Assembly (NCBI GenBank): GCA_902729315.2
Contig: LR746271.1
Location: 129,001-193,000 of the forward strand
Direction: 5' to 3'
From: Spirodela intermedia
Lineage: Eukaryota; Streptophyta; Magnoliopsida; Alismatales; Araceae
Length of the DNA: 64,000 bases
This document shows positions 37,901 to 48,371 of the stretch, piece after piece (the stretch's first letter is position 1; each line of letters starts with the position of its first letter). The notes beneath the pieces were generated by a model, which was not told the origin of the DNA, made no database searches, and worked only from the letters and a program-made list of their open reading frames with translations. The position numbers and the translations under genes are program-made.

Positions 37901-40900
37901 CAAAACACACTGACACTTAAATATGCCGAAACGGATGACAATGCTATTAATAAGATACATTCAGAGGATTAAAATCACTGTACAATTTTAGCTGATGGTG
38001 CACCATCAACAACAGAGCTAACATATACAAGAGAAGTATAAATTGCACTATTCCCTTGCACGAGATTAAAGATATTAACACTCATCTTCAGTGGATATGA
38101 TTAATATTAACTTCCATTAGTGTAGGCTGGTATCCGAATTCTAACCCTGAAAACCGAATCCACCTATAGGCCCAATAATATAAAAAGAAATTATCTCAAG
38201 TTTATCAGAAAGATAAGATAAGTTTCTTTAAAAAAAACACAGAAATGAAAATGTTATAATAACAAAATATAAGCTCCAAATAAAAAAATGATAAAAAATC
38301 AAGTAAGACACGAACATTTGTCATCAAATAAGACGAAAAAGCCACAAGGTTTGCTGAACATCAAAGACAAAAAAAAATCAAGGATATATATACACGCAAA
38401 CATTATCCATTCATTTAAGAATCGACCAAGGACTTACGAGCGTGTAATGAAAAATTTTGTTTTAATTACTGAAGACTCGGTTGTGACAGTTCCTTTCGTC
38501 ACATGCAACCCCAGATCTTTCAATGCCCTCATCTGTAGAATTAAAAATATCAAAATACACCAAGTATGACAATGGTTATTTTAATCACCACAAACCAGGA
38601 TGAAAACAAGAGAGGAGATCCAAGGAAAATGTGTCAACCATAATTTTTGCAAATTTCCCTATACAACCGACTAATAGTAGATATCATCCATAATTGACAT
38701 CATTCAGATAAGAGCATGCTCTAGATCACTTAAAAGAGAAAACAAGTATCATGTCATATGCAAGATTCCTCCCCTGACATTTTCTAGCAGAGTAAACTCG
38801 AAGAGGGTTCTATCCTTCAGGTACAGTAACTTAAGCCAAAAGAAGAGAAAAAATCTGGGATTATATAAGCAAGGTCAGATTCAGCTTACTGTGTCAACAA
38901 GGGCACCCAAACGATCCCCAAAACTCACTTCTACAACAGTTGCATTCGTATCACCATATTGGTCAATAAGCACAATAGGATTAGGAACAGAATCAGCATC
39001 CTGATCAGCCCTTCGCCAAAAGATAGCTTTGTCAGAGGACATTCCGACACGATATGGCCAAATATGTATGCCAAAGAAAGTATTGACGACCAAAACACCA
39101 CTGACCTGTGAAGAAGATCCCCCTATAACGGTCGCACTAATAGAAAATAGAGGCATCCTCCTACAGCACCAACGAAAGAGAGGAAAAAGAATATTCATAT
39201 TTAAATGGGTGATACACAATTTTGATATCACAAACATGAACAACTAACCTGACACACAATTCTTAGCATACGATTTTTTTATGAAAATACACTTGAAGAA
39301 TCAATTAGTGTTGGCAGAGCAGATTCCTTGAAGATTCAGGTTACGCTAATCTCAAAGTAACTGAATGCATAATTGATGTCATTAACATGAAAAACAAACA
39401 TAATCCGCTAGCATAAATAAAGAGAAACAAGGGTTGATAGATACGGGTAAAATCGAAGGTCCCATGTACTTGATGAACACCTAATCAAACACAAAATCTC
39501 CCTCGGCATCGACGAACATGTAGTACGAAATTGCCTTGTTCAAATCAGAATCAATTAGCAAAAATATAACTTATGATGAACCAACTTAAAACAAAAAATA
39601 AAACATTACATTTCAGGAAAAGTAGAAACAAAAAGATACAAGCCCACTCTATTTTTCTCGGTGTGGATACTCTATTTTAAATCATTAGAGTAAGATCGTA
39701 TTTCTGGAGAGCATTCAGATCGAGAAATGCTCTACAGTTATACGAGCAAAACTGAAATATTTGAGAATGTGGGAAAAATTAAAATAAAAAACCAAGTACT
39801 ACATTTCAATCCGAACTAGCAACGAAATCTACTCTGACGCGTGAAAGCTCCTACCAATTTGGAATGATGAATGACTCAAACTAAAATACTGATAAGAAGA
39901 TTCATAGTAACTGGACTGGAAATATTCGAGCCCTAACACCAAAACCGATATGACATGGTAAACAGGAAAGACCTAAAAATGAAGCATAAAGATGATTTTA
40001 AATCTGTTACAGCTAAAGGAAGCTGAACTGGATAAAAGCAACGACAGCGTATGAAAAAAATACAATTCGTCATAGTTTCCGCGATATTTCATCACGCGAA
40101 ACTCGAAGCATAATCTGAATAAAATGCAAAGGCACAATGATCTGACGAAAAATCACAAAAGTGTACCGAAACTGACGCCGTCTAACTGCAACTAACAATA
40201 AATGCGTGCTAAACTATATCTATAGGGGGAAATTGCTACATCTGCTAAAACATTTAAAACTGATTCATCTAGTTAACTTCGACAACGACAAGTCGCCGAG
40301 TGTCATTAATTGCATACTTGAAGAAAGGCTATCAGTTTGACTGTTTAAAGTTGAATCTATCGTCATCGCGAATCGGAAATGTCACAGGACCTCACAACTA
40401 TTCCACTGACTCCGTCATCATACCGAGGATCCCTCGCTACATAAGCATGAAAATAATACCTAACGTACAAAAAGCGAGGTACATCAAACCGATGGCCGTG
40501 ATGTTTATCCGAAACTCCGAGTCAGTACGGACCGAACGGAGAACCAAGAAAACAAAACAATATCAGTACAAGAACATCTGGACGACGTTTATCGGTCGAA
40601 GTATCCCTTCCCTTGTTCAGAGTAGATCAAGCATTCCATTTCGAACAAAATGGAAGACTCGCGTCGTACCAAGTACGCATTCCACTCAAGGTCAACGCGG
40701 GGCATATTCGACACAGTAAATCATCCGAGAAGCGGAATTCCGATCCGACCACAGGAATTCTGAGCCAAACGCATTCGAGACAAATGAGATAAGGTCGGCC
40801 GCCGGCCTCACCTCGGGGGCTTCCCGGCGACATCAGTCCGGGCATCTCCGCGACGGTCAGGGGAGATCCGAAAAACCGCGAGTTGAGCCGCCTCCCCGAA

Positions 40901-40990
40901 GGCTCCCGGACGAGGAAGGCGGCGCGATCGACGGTCGGAGAGGGGGTGCGCCGAGCAGCGGCAGGGGAGGAAGGCGTTCGCCGAGGCCAT
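34992..40990 (-). CDS. ACR12: Plastid ACT-domain-repeat protein, ACR12-like
   Basis: Nine minus-strand exons: 40812-40990, 38890-39160, 38438-38532, 37723-37801, 37588-37647, 36441-36496, 35721-35826, 35582-35650 and 34992-35054. All have GT-AG introns and joined phases, giving 325 residues. The first exon encodes an Arg/Ser/Ala-rich leader ([12 protein letters not shown]...) that looks like a chloroplast transit peptide. Two ACT domains follow: [18 protein letters not shown] onward (about 132-205) and [13 protein letters not shown]...[21 protein letters not shown] (about 248-295). Between them is [15 protein letters not shown], and the end is [18 protein letters not shown] domains bind small ligands such as amino acids; relatives ACR11 and ACR12 are plastid proteins, and ACR11 is linked to glutamine synthetase. 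Oddities are a missing Asp-Thr pair in the usual TR.DTGRK motif (residues 181-185) and a stop-free 75-nt intron at 37648-37722. Confidence 0.9.
35209..35234. repeat. (GA)n tract in an ACR12-like intron
   Basis: About 13 GA units in the last intron (35055-35581) of the ACT-repeat gene. Confidence 0.8.
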
Positions 40991-41787
40991 CTTCTCTCTC
41001 TCTCCCTCTCCACCACTGGACTGACAGCAACGGGAGATCGGATCGGTGGGCGAGGATGTGCACCCAGCGGGCCCTTATGTTTGACCGTCCGGAGATTTTC
41101 GGGCCCGCGGATACCCAACCGCCAAAATCGGACCGTTTTAAAAAACTAAAACGTTACCGACGGGCCGGGCCGGGCCTGAAACTCGATCCTTCCCCAAGCC
41201 AGCCCGCTTTTCTTCAGTGGGACCAGAAATGGGCGCTATAGAACGAAGGGATGCGTAGGGCTGAAAGGGGCGAGGGAGGAGGTGGAGGACAGGAGGAGGG
41301 GGGGCTCTTCCCCTTCTGCCGTGGCGTGCTCGGGAATTCCCTGGGTCGATGCTTCGCAGTGTTGTCGCCCGGCGATTCCAGGTTTCTGCATCCGATCTGT
41401 GAGCCTTTTTTCTTCTTCTTTTTTCCGATCTGTGTGCCTTGCGCCTTTTCTGGATGGTTGGATTGCGATCGATACCGCTGGAGTGAGGATCTGCGTGGAG
41501 AACGAGATCTAGCTCGGACGAGTGTTTTTAGAATCGCAGTCGTCATCTTCCTGGAAGCACGGCTTTGCCCGTCCATCTTCAACTCACCGTATTCCTTCTT
41601 CGTCTGCCGCTTGACAGGTCGCCGTCCGGGACGGGGCCGACGAGGAGGCCGCAAATCTGAGGGTCCCCTGATCTGTATTACAGGGGCAATCTGCTGTTAT
41701 CTGCGCAGTTCCTTTCTGGATTGATTGATTGATTGATTGATCGATCGATGCGGGAGCATTCCCCGCATACGGCGAGGTGTTAGAAAA
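40991..41787. promoter_or_regulatory. Divergent intergenic region between ACR12-like and phosphatase-like genes
   Basis: The two start codons face away from each other 797 nt apart, so this stretch should hold both promoters. It contains GC-rich GGGCC repeats (41100-41180) and, nearer the plus-strand gene, pyrimidine-rich leader sequence with TTCTTCTT runs and a GATT/GATC repeat just before 41750. No canonical TATA box is obvious, which fits constitutively expressed genes. The bidirectional role is inferred from layout. Confidence 0.45.
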
Positions 41788-42738
41788 ATGAAAGGCATGG
41801 GGCTGTCAAGGTTGATCGGAATGAAGGCAGCGGTGTTGTTCTTGGGATTCCTGTGCACTAGGAACTCTGGAATCGCCCTGGTTCCTGTGTTTCTTCTGCA
41901 CGCCTCTTTGGTCTCGTCGTTGGTCGCCATTACATCCCATCCATCCCTAAATCTTCCTCTGCTCTTGGGAAAGAGTTCGGATGGGACCTTTCCACTCTGG
42001 TCCATCCTCCTATTCGCCCCCTACCTAGTGTTTATCAGGATCTTTGTGTTCCTGAGGAGATTGAAGAGCAGGGAGCCGGTGTACAGTGAAATCATCCAAG
42101 GGCTGTACGTTGGAGGATGGCCTTCTTCCCCCCATCACTTGCCGCCCGGCGATCCTGCAGTGATTGATTGCACCTGTGAGCTTCCCAGAAGCTCGGCTCT
42201 GTCGAGCAATGCCTACCTGTGCGTTGCTACATGGGACACAAGGGCGCCGCGGCCATCAGAGATCGAATCGGCCGTCCGCTGGGCGTGCAGGAAAAGAGCT
42301 CAGAACAATCCCGTGTACATCCACTGTGCTTTTGGTGGGCAGCCTCTCCTTGGTCCATATCTTCCCACCTCCGAGTAGTTCTCGCTGATGTTTTCTTCTT
42401 GATCTCATGTTTCGGAGTTTTTTTCTTTGGGTCGTCGTCTTCGACTTTGTGAAGTTGGATTATCATCTTCTGCTCTGACTTTGGCTGGGCGGATGAACAC
42501 CGGTGCAATGACAGGCCACGGGCGAAGCGTCTGCGTGATGTGCGCTCTCCTGGTGGCGCTGGGCGCCGCCGACGACTGGAAGGCGGCGGAGAGGATGATC
42601 ATGGAGAGGAGGCCCTTCATCCAGATGAACGCCCTCCACGGGCAGCATCTGGAGGAGTGGTCAAGGCACCGGATTTCTCCCCCACCCAACCGGCGAGGGG
42701 CTCTGGGCTCCGCCCCTCTGCCCGGGTCTTCTCTGTGA
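41788..42738 (+). CDS. Membrane-anchored dual-specificity phosphatase-like protein
   Basis: Two exons, 41788-42334 and 42515-42738, join to give 256 residues. Three hydrophobic stretches (about 13-24, 28-48 and 68-89) precede a C-terminal domain with the Cys-phosphatase loop HCAFGHGRS (Cys180, Arg186) and an upstream IDCTCELP strand plus a WDTRAP segment that places Asp where the general acid sits. This matches a plant protein group often labelled YnbD-like. It would face a membrane, probably with its catalytic domain in the cytosol; the substrate is unknown. ATG 41788 (aaaaATGA) is chosen because the frame upstream opens only with TTG. The 180-nt intron falls inside the catalytic loop, between Cys and Arg. 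Confidence 0.87.
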
Positions 42739-43484
42739 CGACGTCCACAGTAGAGCCCCCCTGCCATGGAGGTGACGATGATGTTCGTTTCGTGGGAAGA
42801 TCAAGGCGTAGAATGAAGATTGTTTACAGTCAGTCATTCCACGTGGCCGGGCCTGATTTGTGGAACTCTCTTGCTGGATGCCATGTGGGTCCACGTTTAG
42901 CGTTGACTTGTAAGTGATCCTTTCTCCAAACTCTGTTGAGAGAGAGAGAGAGAGAAAGAGGGAGAGAGGCTATGCTCCTAAACTTTGAAGTGGGCCTGGC
43001 CATGGGCAGAGAGGCCCACTTCAAGCGGGGAAATGCGCGCCCCGGGTCCTCTCACGTGGACCCCTCACGTTCGTCCGATTGGTCCGGCCGAATGACGTCA
43101 GCTCGGCAGGCCAGATGGGTCTCTGTGATGATAGAAGACCATTGACTGGGCGTCGCATCCGATGACGTGGAGAGAGAGAATCTAATTCATGTTTCCTCTC
43201 AGATCTTGGGAAAAGGCGGGAGTGGGGGGGGGAGACAATCATCATGCCAGCTCTCCTACGATCTTCTCTCCCCGCTGCCGTCCCCTCCCTTGCCTGCCAA
43301 GGTTGGACGCCGGATATTTTCCAAACTTTACTAAATACGTATATATGTGCGAATAAATGTAATATTCCCTGCTGAAATAACGCGATGAGCGTGGCGACTC
43401 TCTGTGATCATTTCCTGCAACAGAGAAGGGAGAAGCTGGCAATTAACAGGTGTTACGAACACTCTGCATGGTTGCTACAAGCTT

Positions 43485-43515
<31 letters not shown>

Positions 43516-43610
43516 CTTCTACTGGCATTTACACCAAAAGGAGGCCCATCGGGGACAAAAGGGAAGGCAGAGAGAGAAGATGGTCGCCGGAGATGAGATG
43601 GCGGCGGCGA
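42739..43610. other. Intergenic region with ACGT-core motifs
   Basis: The phosphatase-like and ZPR genes converge here. No gene is seen. The stretch contains a (GA)n tract near 42939-42958, a 9-bp inverted repeat, a perfect TGACGTCA at 43093-43100, an ATTGG (reverse CCAAT) near 43078, TGACGTGG near 43163, and a second GA tract at 43484-43512. Confidence 0.45.
42988..43021. repeat. 9-bp inverted repeat with 16-nt loop
   Basis: AAGTGGGCC at 42988-42996 is matched by its exact reverse complement GGCCCACTT at 43013-43021. It could form a small hairpin or be a pair of opposed site II (TGGGCC) motifs. It is too short to call a miRNA precursor. Confidence 0.6.
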
Positions 43611-43847
43611 TCAGGGCTTGCTGTCGCCGGCGTCCTTGAGGAGGGGAGTAGGGGGCGAGCTGGGCTCCGACGAGGAGATCCCCTTGGCGGCGTTGTGGGC
43701 CTGGCTGGCCTTGGCGAGCCTCTGCTTCAGCTCGGAGAGCAGGGCCTGGTTCTCCTGGTTCAGCAGCGCCGCCTTCTTCCTCAGCCTCTCGTTCTCCTTG
43801 ATGATGAAGCAGTTCTGCAGATACAGCTTCGAGTTGATTCTCTCCAT
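43611..43847 (-). CDS. ZPR3: LITTLE ZIPPER (ZPR) microprotein
   Basis: A single exon encodes 78 residues. The first 50 are nearly identical to the plant ZPR consensus: MERINSKLYLQN, KENERLRKKAALLNQ, ENQALLSELKQRL. That is a leucine zipper without any DNA-binding basic region. ZPR proteins heterodimerise with HD-ZIP III factors such as REVOLUTA and PHABULOSA through this zipper and block DNA binding; HD-ZIP III factors in turn activate ZPR genes, forming a feedback loop in leaf polarity and meristem maintenance. The C-terminal tail (about 51-78: ASQAHNAAKG, then Ser/Pro-rich) has no domain. The TATA box near 44441 implies a leader of about 550 nt, probably with an intron from a donor at about 44263. 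Assignment to the ZPR3/4 rather than the ZPR1/2 type rests on small size only. Confidence 0.95.
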   Translation of the reverse strand: MERINSKLYLQNCFIIKENERLRKKAALLNQENQALLSELKQRLAKASQAHNAAKGISSSEPSSPPTPLLKDAGDSKP

Positions 43848-43857
43848 CGCGCTCCCT

Positions 43858-43867
<10 letters not shown>

Positions 43868-43890
<23 letters not shown>

Positions 43891-43891
43891 C
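43868..43891. repeat. (CT)n tract in the ZPR leader region
   Basis: About 12 CT units lie 20-45 nt upstream of the ZPR start codon on the opposite strand, so the ZPR transcript would carry GA repeats close to its AUG. A further GA tract lies at about 44200-44217. Confidence 0.75.
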
Positions 43892-44440
43892 CCCTCTAAC
43901 GTCAATCGAAGGGCGAGGCCTGGAGCAGAGATTGAACAATTCGAGAAAGAGAGGCTGCAGTGTTAGCAAGTCTTCGCTACGACTATAACACTATGCAAAT
44001 ATTATAATGCATGGCAGAAAGAATATACCCCCCAACTACAGTAGACCGGAAATCGAGATAGAAAGCCATTTCAGAAGCCATACTCAGATTCCGGAGGTTT
44101 TAATTTAATAATACAAGCTTTAAGCATCTAAAACCTATGAATAGATCCGTGTCGAAGATTGGATAATCTATCAGAAGTGCACCGTCGCTCGACATCTTAG
44201 AGAGAGAGAGAGAGAGACGGGGAGGGGTCGTCGGCGAGGAGAGTAGGGGAAGGGAACCACTAACCTTGGGGAGGAGGAGAAGGAAGCCCTTTAGAAGATG
44301 TGACCGGAGAAGAGTGGAGTTGGAGAAGAACCCGTTGTCTGGCGAGCCTGGGGAGGGCCCGGCGTGGGAGAGAAGAGGAACGGGAGAGAGGGAGTGTGCG
44401 CTGGGAGAGATGGAGGTCGTGTGAGGTGCGGAGGGTCGGA

Positions 44441-44447
44441 TTATATA
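44441..44447 (-). promoter_or_regulatory. TATA box of the ZPR gene
   Basis: The minus strand reads TATATAA here, about 595 nt before the ZPR start codon. It is the only good TATA element upstream on that strand, which implies a long leader, likely with an intron. Confidence 0.5.
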
Positions 44448-44759
44448 GTGTGAGCTTGAGGTGGGACTGGGAGGCGTCCCTCTCTCTCTCTCTCTCTATA
44501 ATGATACGAGTGCGAGCGGGGAGGAACCGACCAGCAGAGAGAGGATTTAATGTTGCATGATGACTGATGACGACGATAAAGGCATGAAAGGGAGGTTGAA
44601 GAAGAGGGAACCCGAGATGTGATGGCGACACGTGATGCCGGGGCTTCTCTCCTCTCCCCCTACCCCCCCTCCTCCCGCTTCTCCATCTCTCACAACCCGA
44701 CACTATCTCTCACGCTCTCTCTGCTTCCCTCTCTCTCTCTCTCTCTCTCTCTAACCTTC

Positions 44760-46600
44760 CGAGCTTTGAGGCTCGGAGAATTCTGAAAATGGAGGATATC
44801 CGGGTGATGATGGGTTGGGTCGGCCCAAGATTCGCAATGATGGCTGCCGCGGCCGGCTCGGCTCGCCGCCCCCATCATCATCACTCCTCCTCCTCCCCCC
44901 ATCGATGATCTTTTGTTCTCACACCTCCTCGGGCGAAATTTAATGGGCATCCCATCGCCTCCTCCTCCTCACCCTCTCTAACTCGACCCCATCCCGGTCG
45001 TCTCGTTCATCCCCTCCCAGAGCTCGCTCTTAATACGACCTGCACCTTGCTTCCGCCATCATTGCCTTGCCTCCCCGGGAGGAGGGGAGAGGAGGAAGAA
45101 AGGAGGATCTTTGCGCGTGGCCTCCTGTTGGTTCCGCCGTCGTATCCTTCCTCCGGCTCACCGGACGCTCCTGCCCCTCCCCCCCCGTAAAATTTTCAAA
45201 CCCCGGGATCCCTCTCTAAAATATCGTCACCACAGCTCAGCTCGTATGCTTCCGCTCTGAGAACTGTACCAAGTTCCGCTCCTCCGCAATCTCTCTCTCT
45301 CTCGTGAAGCGTGATGACATGGGCGTGACGGAGGGCAGCAGGGGGAGAACATTCGAGTGCGCCCGATCCCATTTTGACTCGCCGTGCCTGGCCTGCCAAA
45401 AGCCGCCGCCGGTCAAGGCAACGGCCCCCCCACCCCCATCCTTCGTCTGTCTGCGCGTTTCCTCTTCGGGGCATGTTCTCCGAGATCCACCCCACCGAGA
45501 CGCCGGCGGAGAGGGGGCGGAAAAAGGCAGCTCGCCGATCTCCAGATCTATCAGTTCCCCCGCGTCCCCATGACTCCCAGTATGTCCCCATCCGTCAGTC
45601 ACCTCCCCGTCGCCGACAGCGGATGATGAGATGGGTTGAATTGCGCGATCGGCAGAGGCGGAGCTCCTGCCGCTGCAGCGAAGACTTTCACGGCGGTTTC
45701 TACAGTTGGAGATCACATCGCCGGCTCCCCCCCATCATTCTCCCCCCCCGACTCTCCGTTGAGGTGGGTTTTCGCCGTCGCCGCCGCCGCCGCGGAGCCC
45801 GCCGTCCCGTCGCCGGCGGGCCGCAGGCTCCACGCAGCGAAGATCTGCCGATGTACATCGTTCCCGAAAATCAGGCCGCTAAACTTGCGATCGCGTTGCG
45901 ATTCTCATCGTTCTCACGGCAGACCGATCTGGGTGCCACCTGGAACAGACATCCTGCAGATAGCCCCGAGGAACATAACGCTTACCATAAATTCGCCCGA
46001 AACAGGAACTTCTGATCGTCATATATTTCCTCCGCCATTGAAGGAACACGGCTCGAGTTGTATCGGCCCAGAAGCGCCTCTTTAACTCCAGTTGGGGTGA
46101 TGCAGAACCCCAAGGAGCAGTAAATACTTTTGATTAAAAACGAAAAATTAAAATTTCAAAATTAAAATTAAAATTAAAACAAAATAAAAAATAGAACATT
46201 TAAAACAGAAATGAAAAGTTAAAAAGAAACAAACTAAAAAATTAAAATTAAAATTAAAATTAAGAACAAAAATCTGCTTTTGAAGCTCTGTGCAGCTGCG
46301 CAGTTCGAAAATCATCTACCTGATTTCATTTTTTTTGTTTTTTTTCTTTGGGAACGTGCATATCTGTACATTATCTGATAATCTTGAGGGCAGCATTTAT
46401 TGCCCCACACTCTTTTTTATACCGAGCTCACGAGCATTATCTGATAGATCTTTTTATTGGAGCTTGCTGAAGGTCCCACCTTGAAGTTCACGAAAAATAT
46501 AGTAAAAACTTTGCATTATTTATGCCGAAACTTACGATTATTCATTCATACAAGTAATCACGAGGGGTGGCGATCCAACATGATATAAAAAGGTCGGAAA
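44760..46600. other. Intergenic region between ZPR and SAP genes
   Basis: No gene is supported. Frames of 80-213 codons (for example 45374-46015 plus, 45237-45716 minus) overlap on both strands, are Arg/Pro/Ser-rich and have no domain. 46141-46262 is an A-rich low-complexity run of aaaatta-like units. Confidence 0.4.
46141..46262. repeat. Low-complexity (AAATTA)n-like tract
   Basis: An A-rich stretch with repeating attaaaattaaaatta units, almost free of G and C. It is likely simple-repeat expansion or a decayed poly-A region of a retroelement. Confidence 0.7.
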
Positions 46601-47003
46601 TACTGGAAGATATATGTATATATATAACGCTGACCATCGAGAGAGCAAGCGATCTCATTCGATGGTCAACAATGCGAGAGATGGTTCAGAAGACCCCTCG
46701 ATCGGGTCTGCTACAAGTATATTCAATTGAATCGAAGAGAGCAGAGGGAACGTTGGCAAACCCATTAATCGCGATGACGAGAACCATTGAAGGCGAGAGA
46801 GAGGGAGCAGGGATCCCTCGAAGCATTCATCGCGTCCACACTGGGAAAAGAGAACAACAGGGGATGAAGACACCCAGACCGGCGAAGGGCATCGGCGGTC
46901 CCGCCGCTGACGAACACGAGGGCTGATCTTCTTTGGGAAGCAGGGGGAGAGCCAATCAGAGAGGCGCCGGAGCTTTACTGTAATCAGCTTCTTCGTCGAA
47001 TGG

Positions 47004-47513
47004 TCAGATCTTGTCCAGGAGCTTGTCGGCCTTGACGACGGGATTTGCTCGGGCGATGGCTTCCCTGCCGGCAGACTTGAAGTCGAACTCGCAACTGTGC
47101 TGCTCAGGGTACCTGTGGGAACCACAGAAGGTGTGCCCGCATCGACACTTGAATCCCGTTAGTCCAGCCCTCTTCGAGCACTCCGTGCACCGCCCCGCCT
47201 TCTTCGACGGAGCTGCGGCGACGTCCGCAAGTGGCGCCGCCTCGGACGGCGGCTCTGATGTCGAGGAGAGCTCTACCTTTGGCTTGGACAGAGATGGGAG
47301 TGATGGGGATGGGTCCACGTCCAGGGCGGAGGCTGAGGGAAGGAAAGACTTCTCCACCGCCATCTTGGCGGAGGCATCCTGCTCGGCCTTCAGGTGGTGG
47401 TCGCGGTAGCATTTGGAGCAGAGGTCGAGGGTCGCAGAGCTGCCGAAGAACCCACAGTTGTTCGCGCAAAGGCGAGGACACTCCGGCGGAGACTGGCACT
47501 GCTCCTCCGCCAT
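47004..47513 (-). CDS. A20/AN1 zinc-finger stress-associated protein (SAP)
   Basis: One intronless coding exon encodes 169 residues. The A20 finger has Cys16, Cys20, Cys32 and Cys35 (CANNCGFFGSSATLDLCSKC). The AN1 finger has Cys109, Cys112, Cys123, Cys125, Cys130, His133, His139 and Cys141. The canonical tail ending VVKADKLLDKI is present. The linker is Ser/Pro-rich. Plant SAPs are cytosolic or nuclear, bind ubiquitin through A20, often act as E3 ligases and are induced by cold, salt and drought; overexpression usually raises stress tolerance. ATG 47513 follows shortly after a likely leader-intron acceptor (intron about 47522-47853, CCG|GTATAC to GGCAG), the gene layout usual for plant SAPs. 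Confidence 0.96.
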   Translation of the reverse strand: MAEEQCQSPPECPRLCANNCGFFGSSATLDLCSKCYRDHHLKAEQDASAKMAVEKSFLPSASALDVDPSPSLPSLSKPKVELSSTSEPPSEAAPLADVAAAPSKKAGRCTECSKRAGLTGFKCRCGHTFCGSHRYPEQHSCEFDFKSAGREAIARANPVVKADKLLDKI

Positions 47514-48057
47514 TTAGTGATCTGCCAGAGGAAAAGAAACACAATATCTTTAAGAGCTTTCCATGCCATTCCAGAAAGAGCAAATTCCCCCAAAACCAAA
47601 ACAAATACGTTCAAGTAGGTGCGCGAGGAGGAAGGCCATCGCGTCTAACAAATCTCTCAAAGGACGGAGCGGTCGAAGAATCTGAATCGGGAACCACAAA
47701 CTAGGACAAACATCCATCTATCCTCCCAGACACACACCAGAAGATAACACCAGCAAGAACAATCATAATTTAGATCTGCGCCACAGAGCTCCTCGGTGAT
47801 ATGAAAGAACAAGCACAGGGGAGGCGGGGGGGGTGGGGGGGCGAGCGGTATACCGGCGAGGGGAGGGGAAGGATCTGGAGGCAACAACCGCCGGGAGTGA
47901 TCTCACCCGGTAGGGCGGCGCTCCTCTCCTCGACTCCTGCTCGGAGCGAATCCTCCGATCACCTCCCACCCCGGAATCGATCGCGGACAACGGAAACGCT
48001 TGCTTGAGGAACACGAAGAGCAATAGGAGAGAGAGAGAGAGAGAAGGGGGGGGCTAA

Positions 48058-48065
48058 TATATATA
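48058..48065 (-). promoter_or_regulatory. TATA box of the SAP gene
   Basis: TATATATA reads equally on both strands. On the minus strand it is followed after about 12 nt by a CT tract (the GA run at 48027-48044), which would then begin the SAP leader about 520 nt before the start codon including the leader intron. Confidence 0.5.
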
Positions 48066-48198
48066 GAGACATAATTTAATAAAATAAATGAAATATTATA
48101 TTTTAAATGCCCGAGGGGCCGAAACGCCAGGCGCGTGAGTTGGTTCGTGAGCCGATAGAAGTTGGACGACCGGAATTCCACCACCCAACATGAAATTG

Positions 48199-48248
48199 TG
48201 GGCCGATGAGGAGTAACAGCCCATAATGAATGGGCCCCTCGTGGCCCA
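48199..48248. promoter_or_regulatory. Site II cluster in the SAP-TAF12 divergent promoter
   Basis: TGGGCC at 48199-48204, TGGGCC at 48231-48236 and GGCCCA at 48243-48248, plus an imperfect AGCCCAT between them, lie between the SAP gene (left) and the TAF12 gene (right). Site II motifs bound by TCP factors are typical of plant bidirectional housekeeping promoters. TATA lies only on the SAP side. Confidence 0.5.
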
Positions 48249-48371
48249 TCTTACCCAGGATGGTCCTCCTGTTCGAGGCCTCCTCTTTCGCCACAGGGAC
48301 CTCCATATTCTCCGGCACTGGTCTACGGGTTAACCTCTTCGGCGCTCGATCCCGGGGAGCTCCGCCCTCCC

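Noticed and set aside
45374-46015. 213-codon plus-strand frame (and overlapping frames both strands)
   Set aside because: Arg/Pro/Ser-rich GC-driven frame without a domain; several conflicting frames on both strands are equally long.
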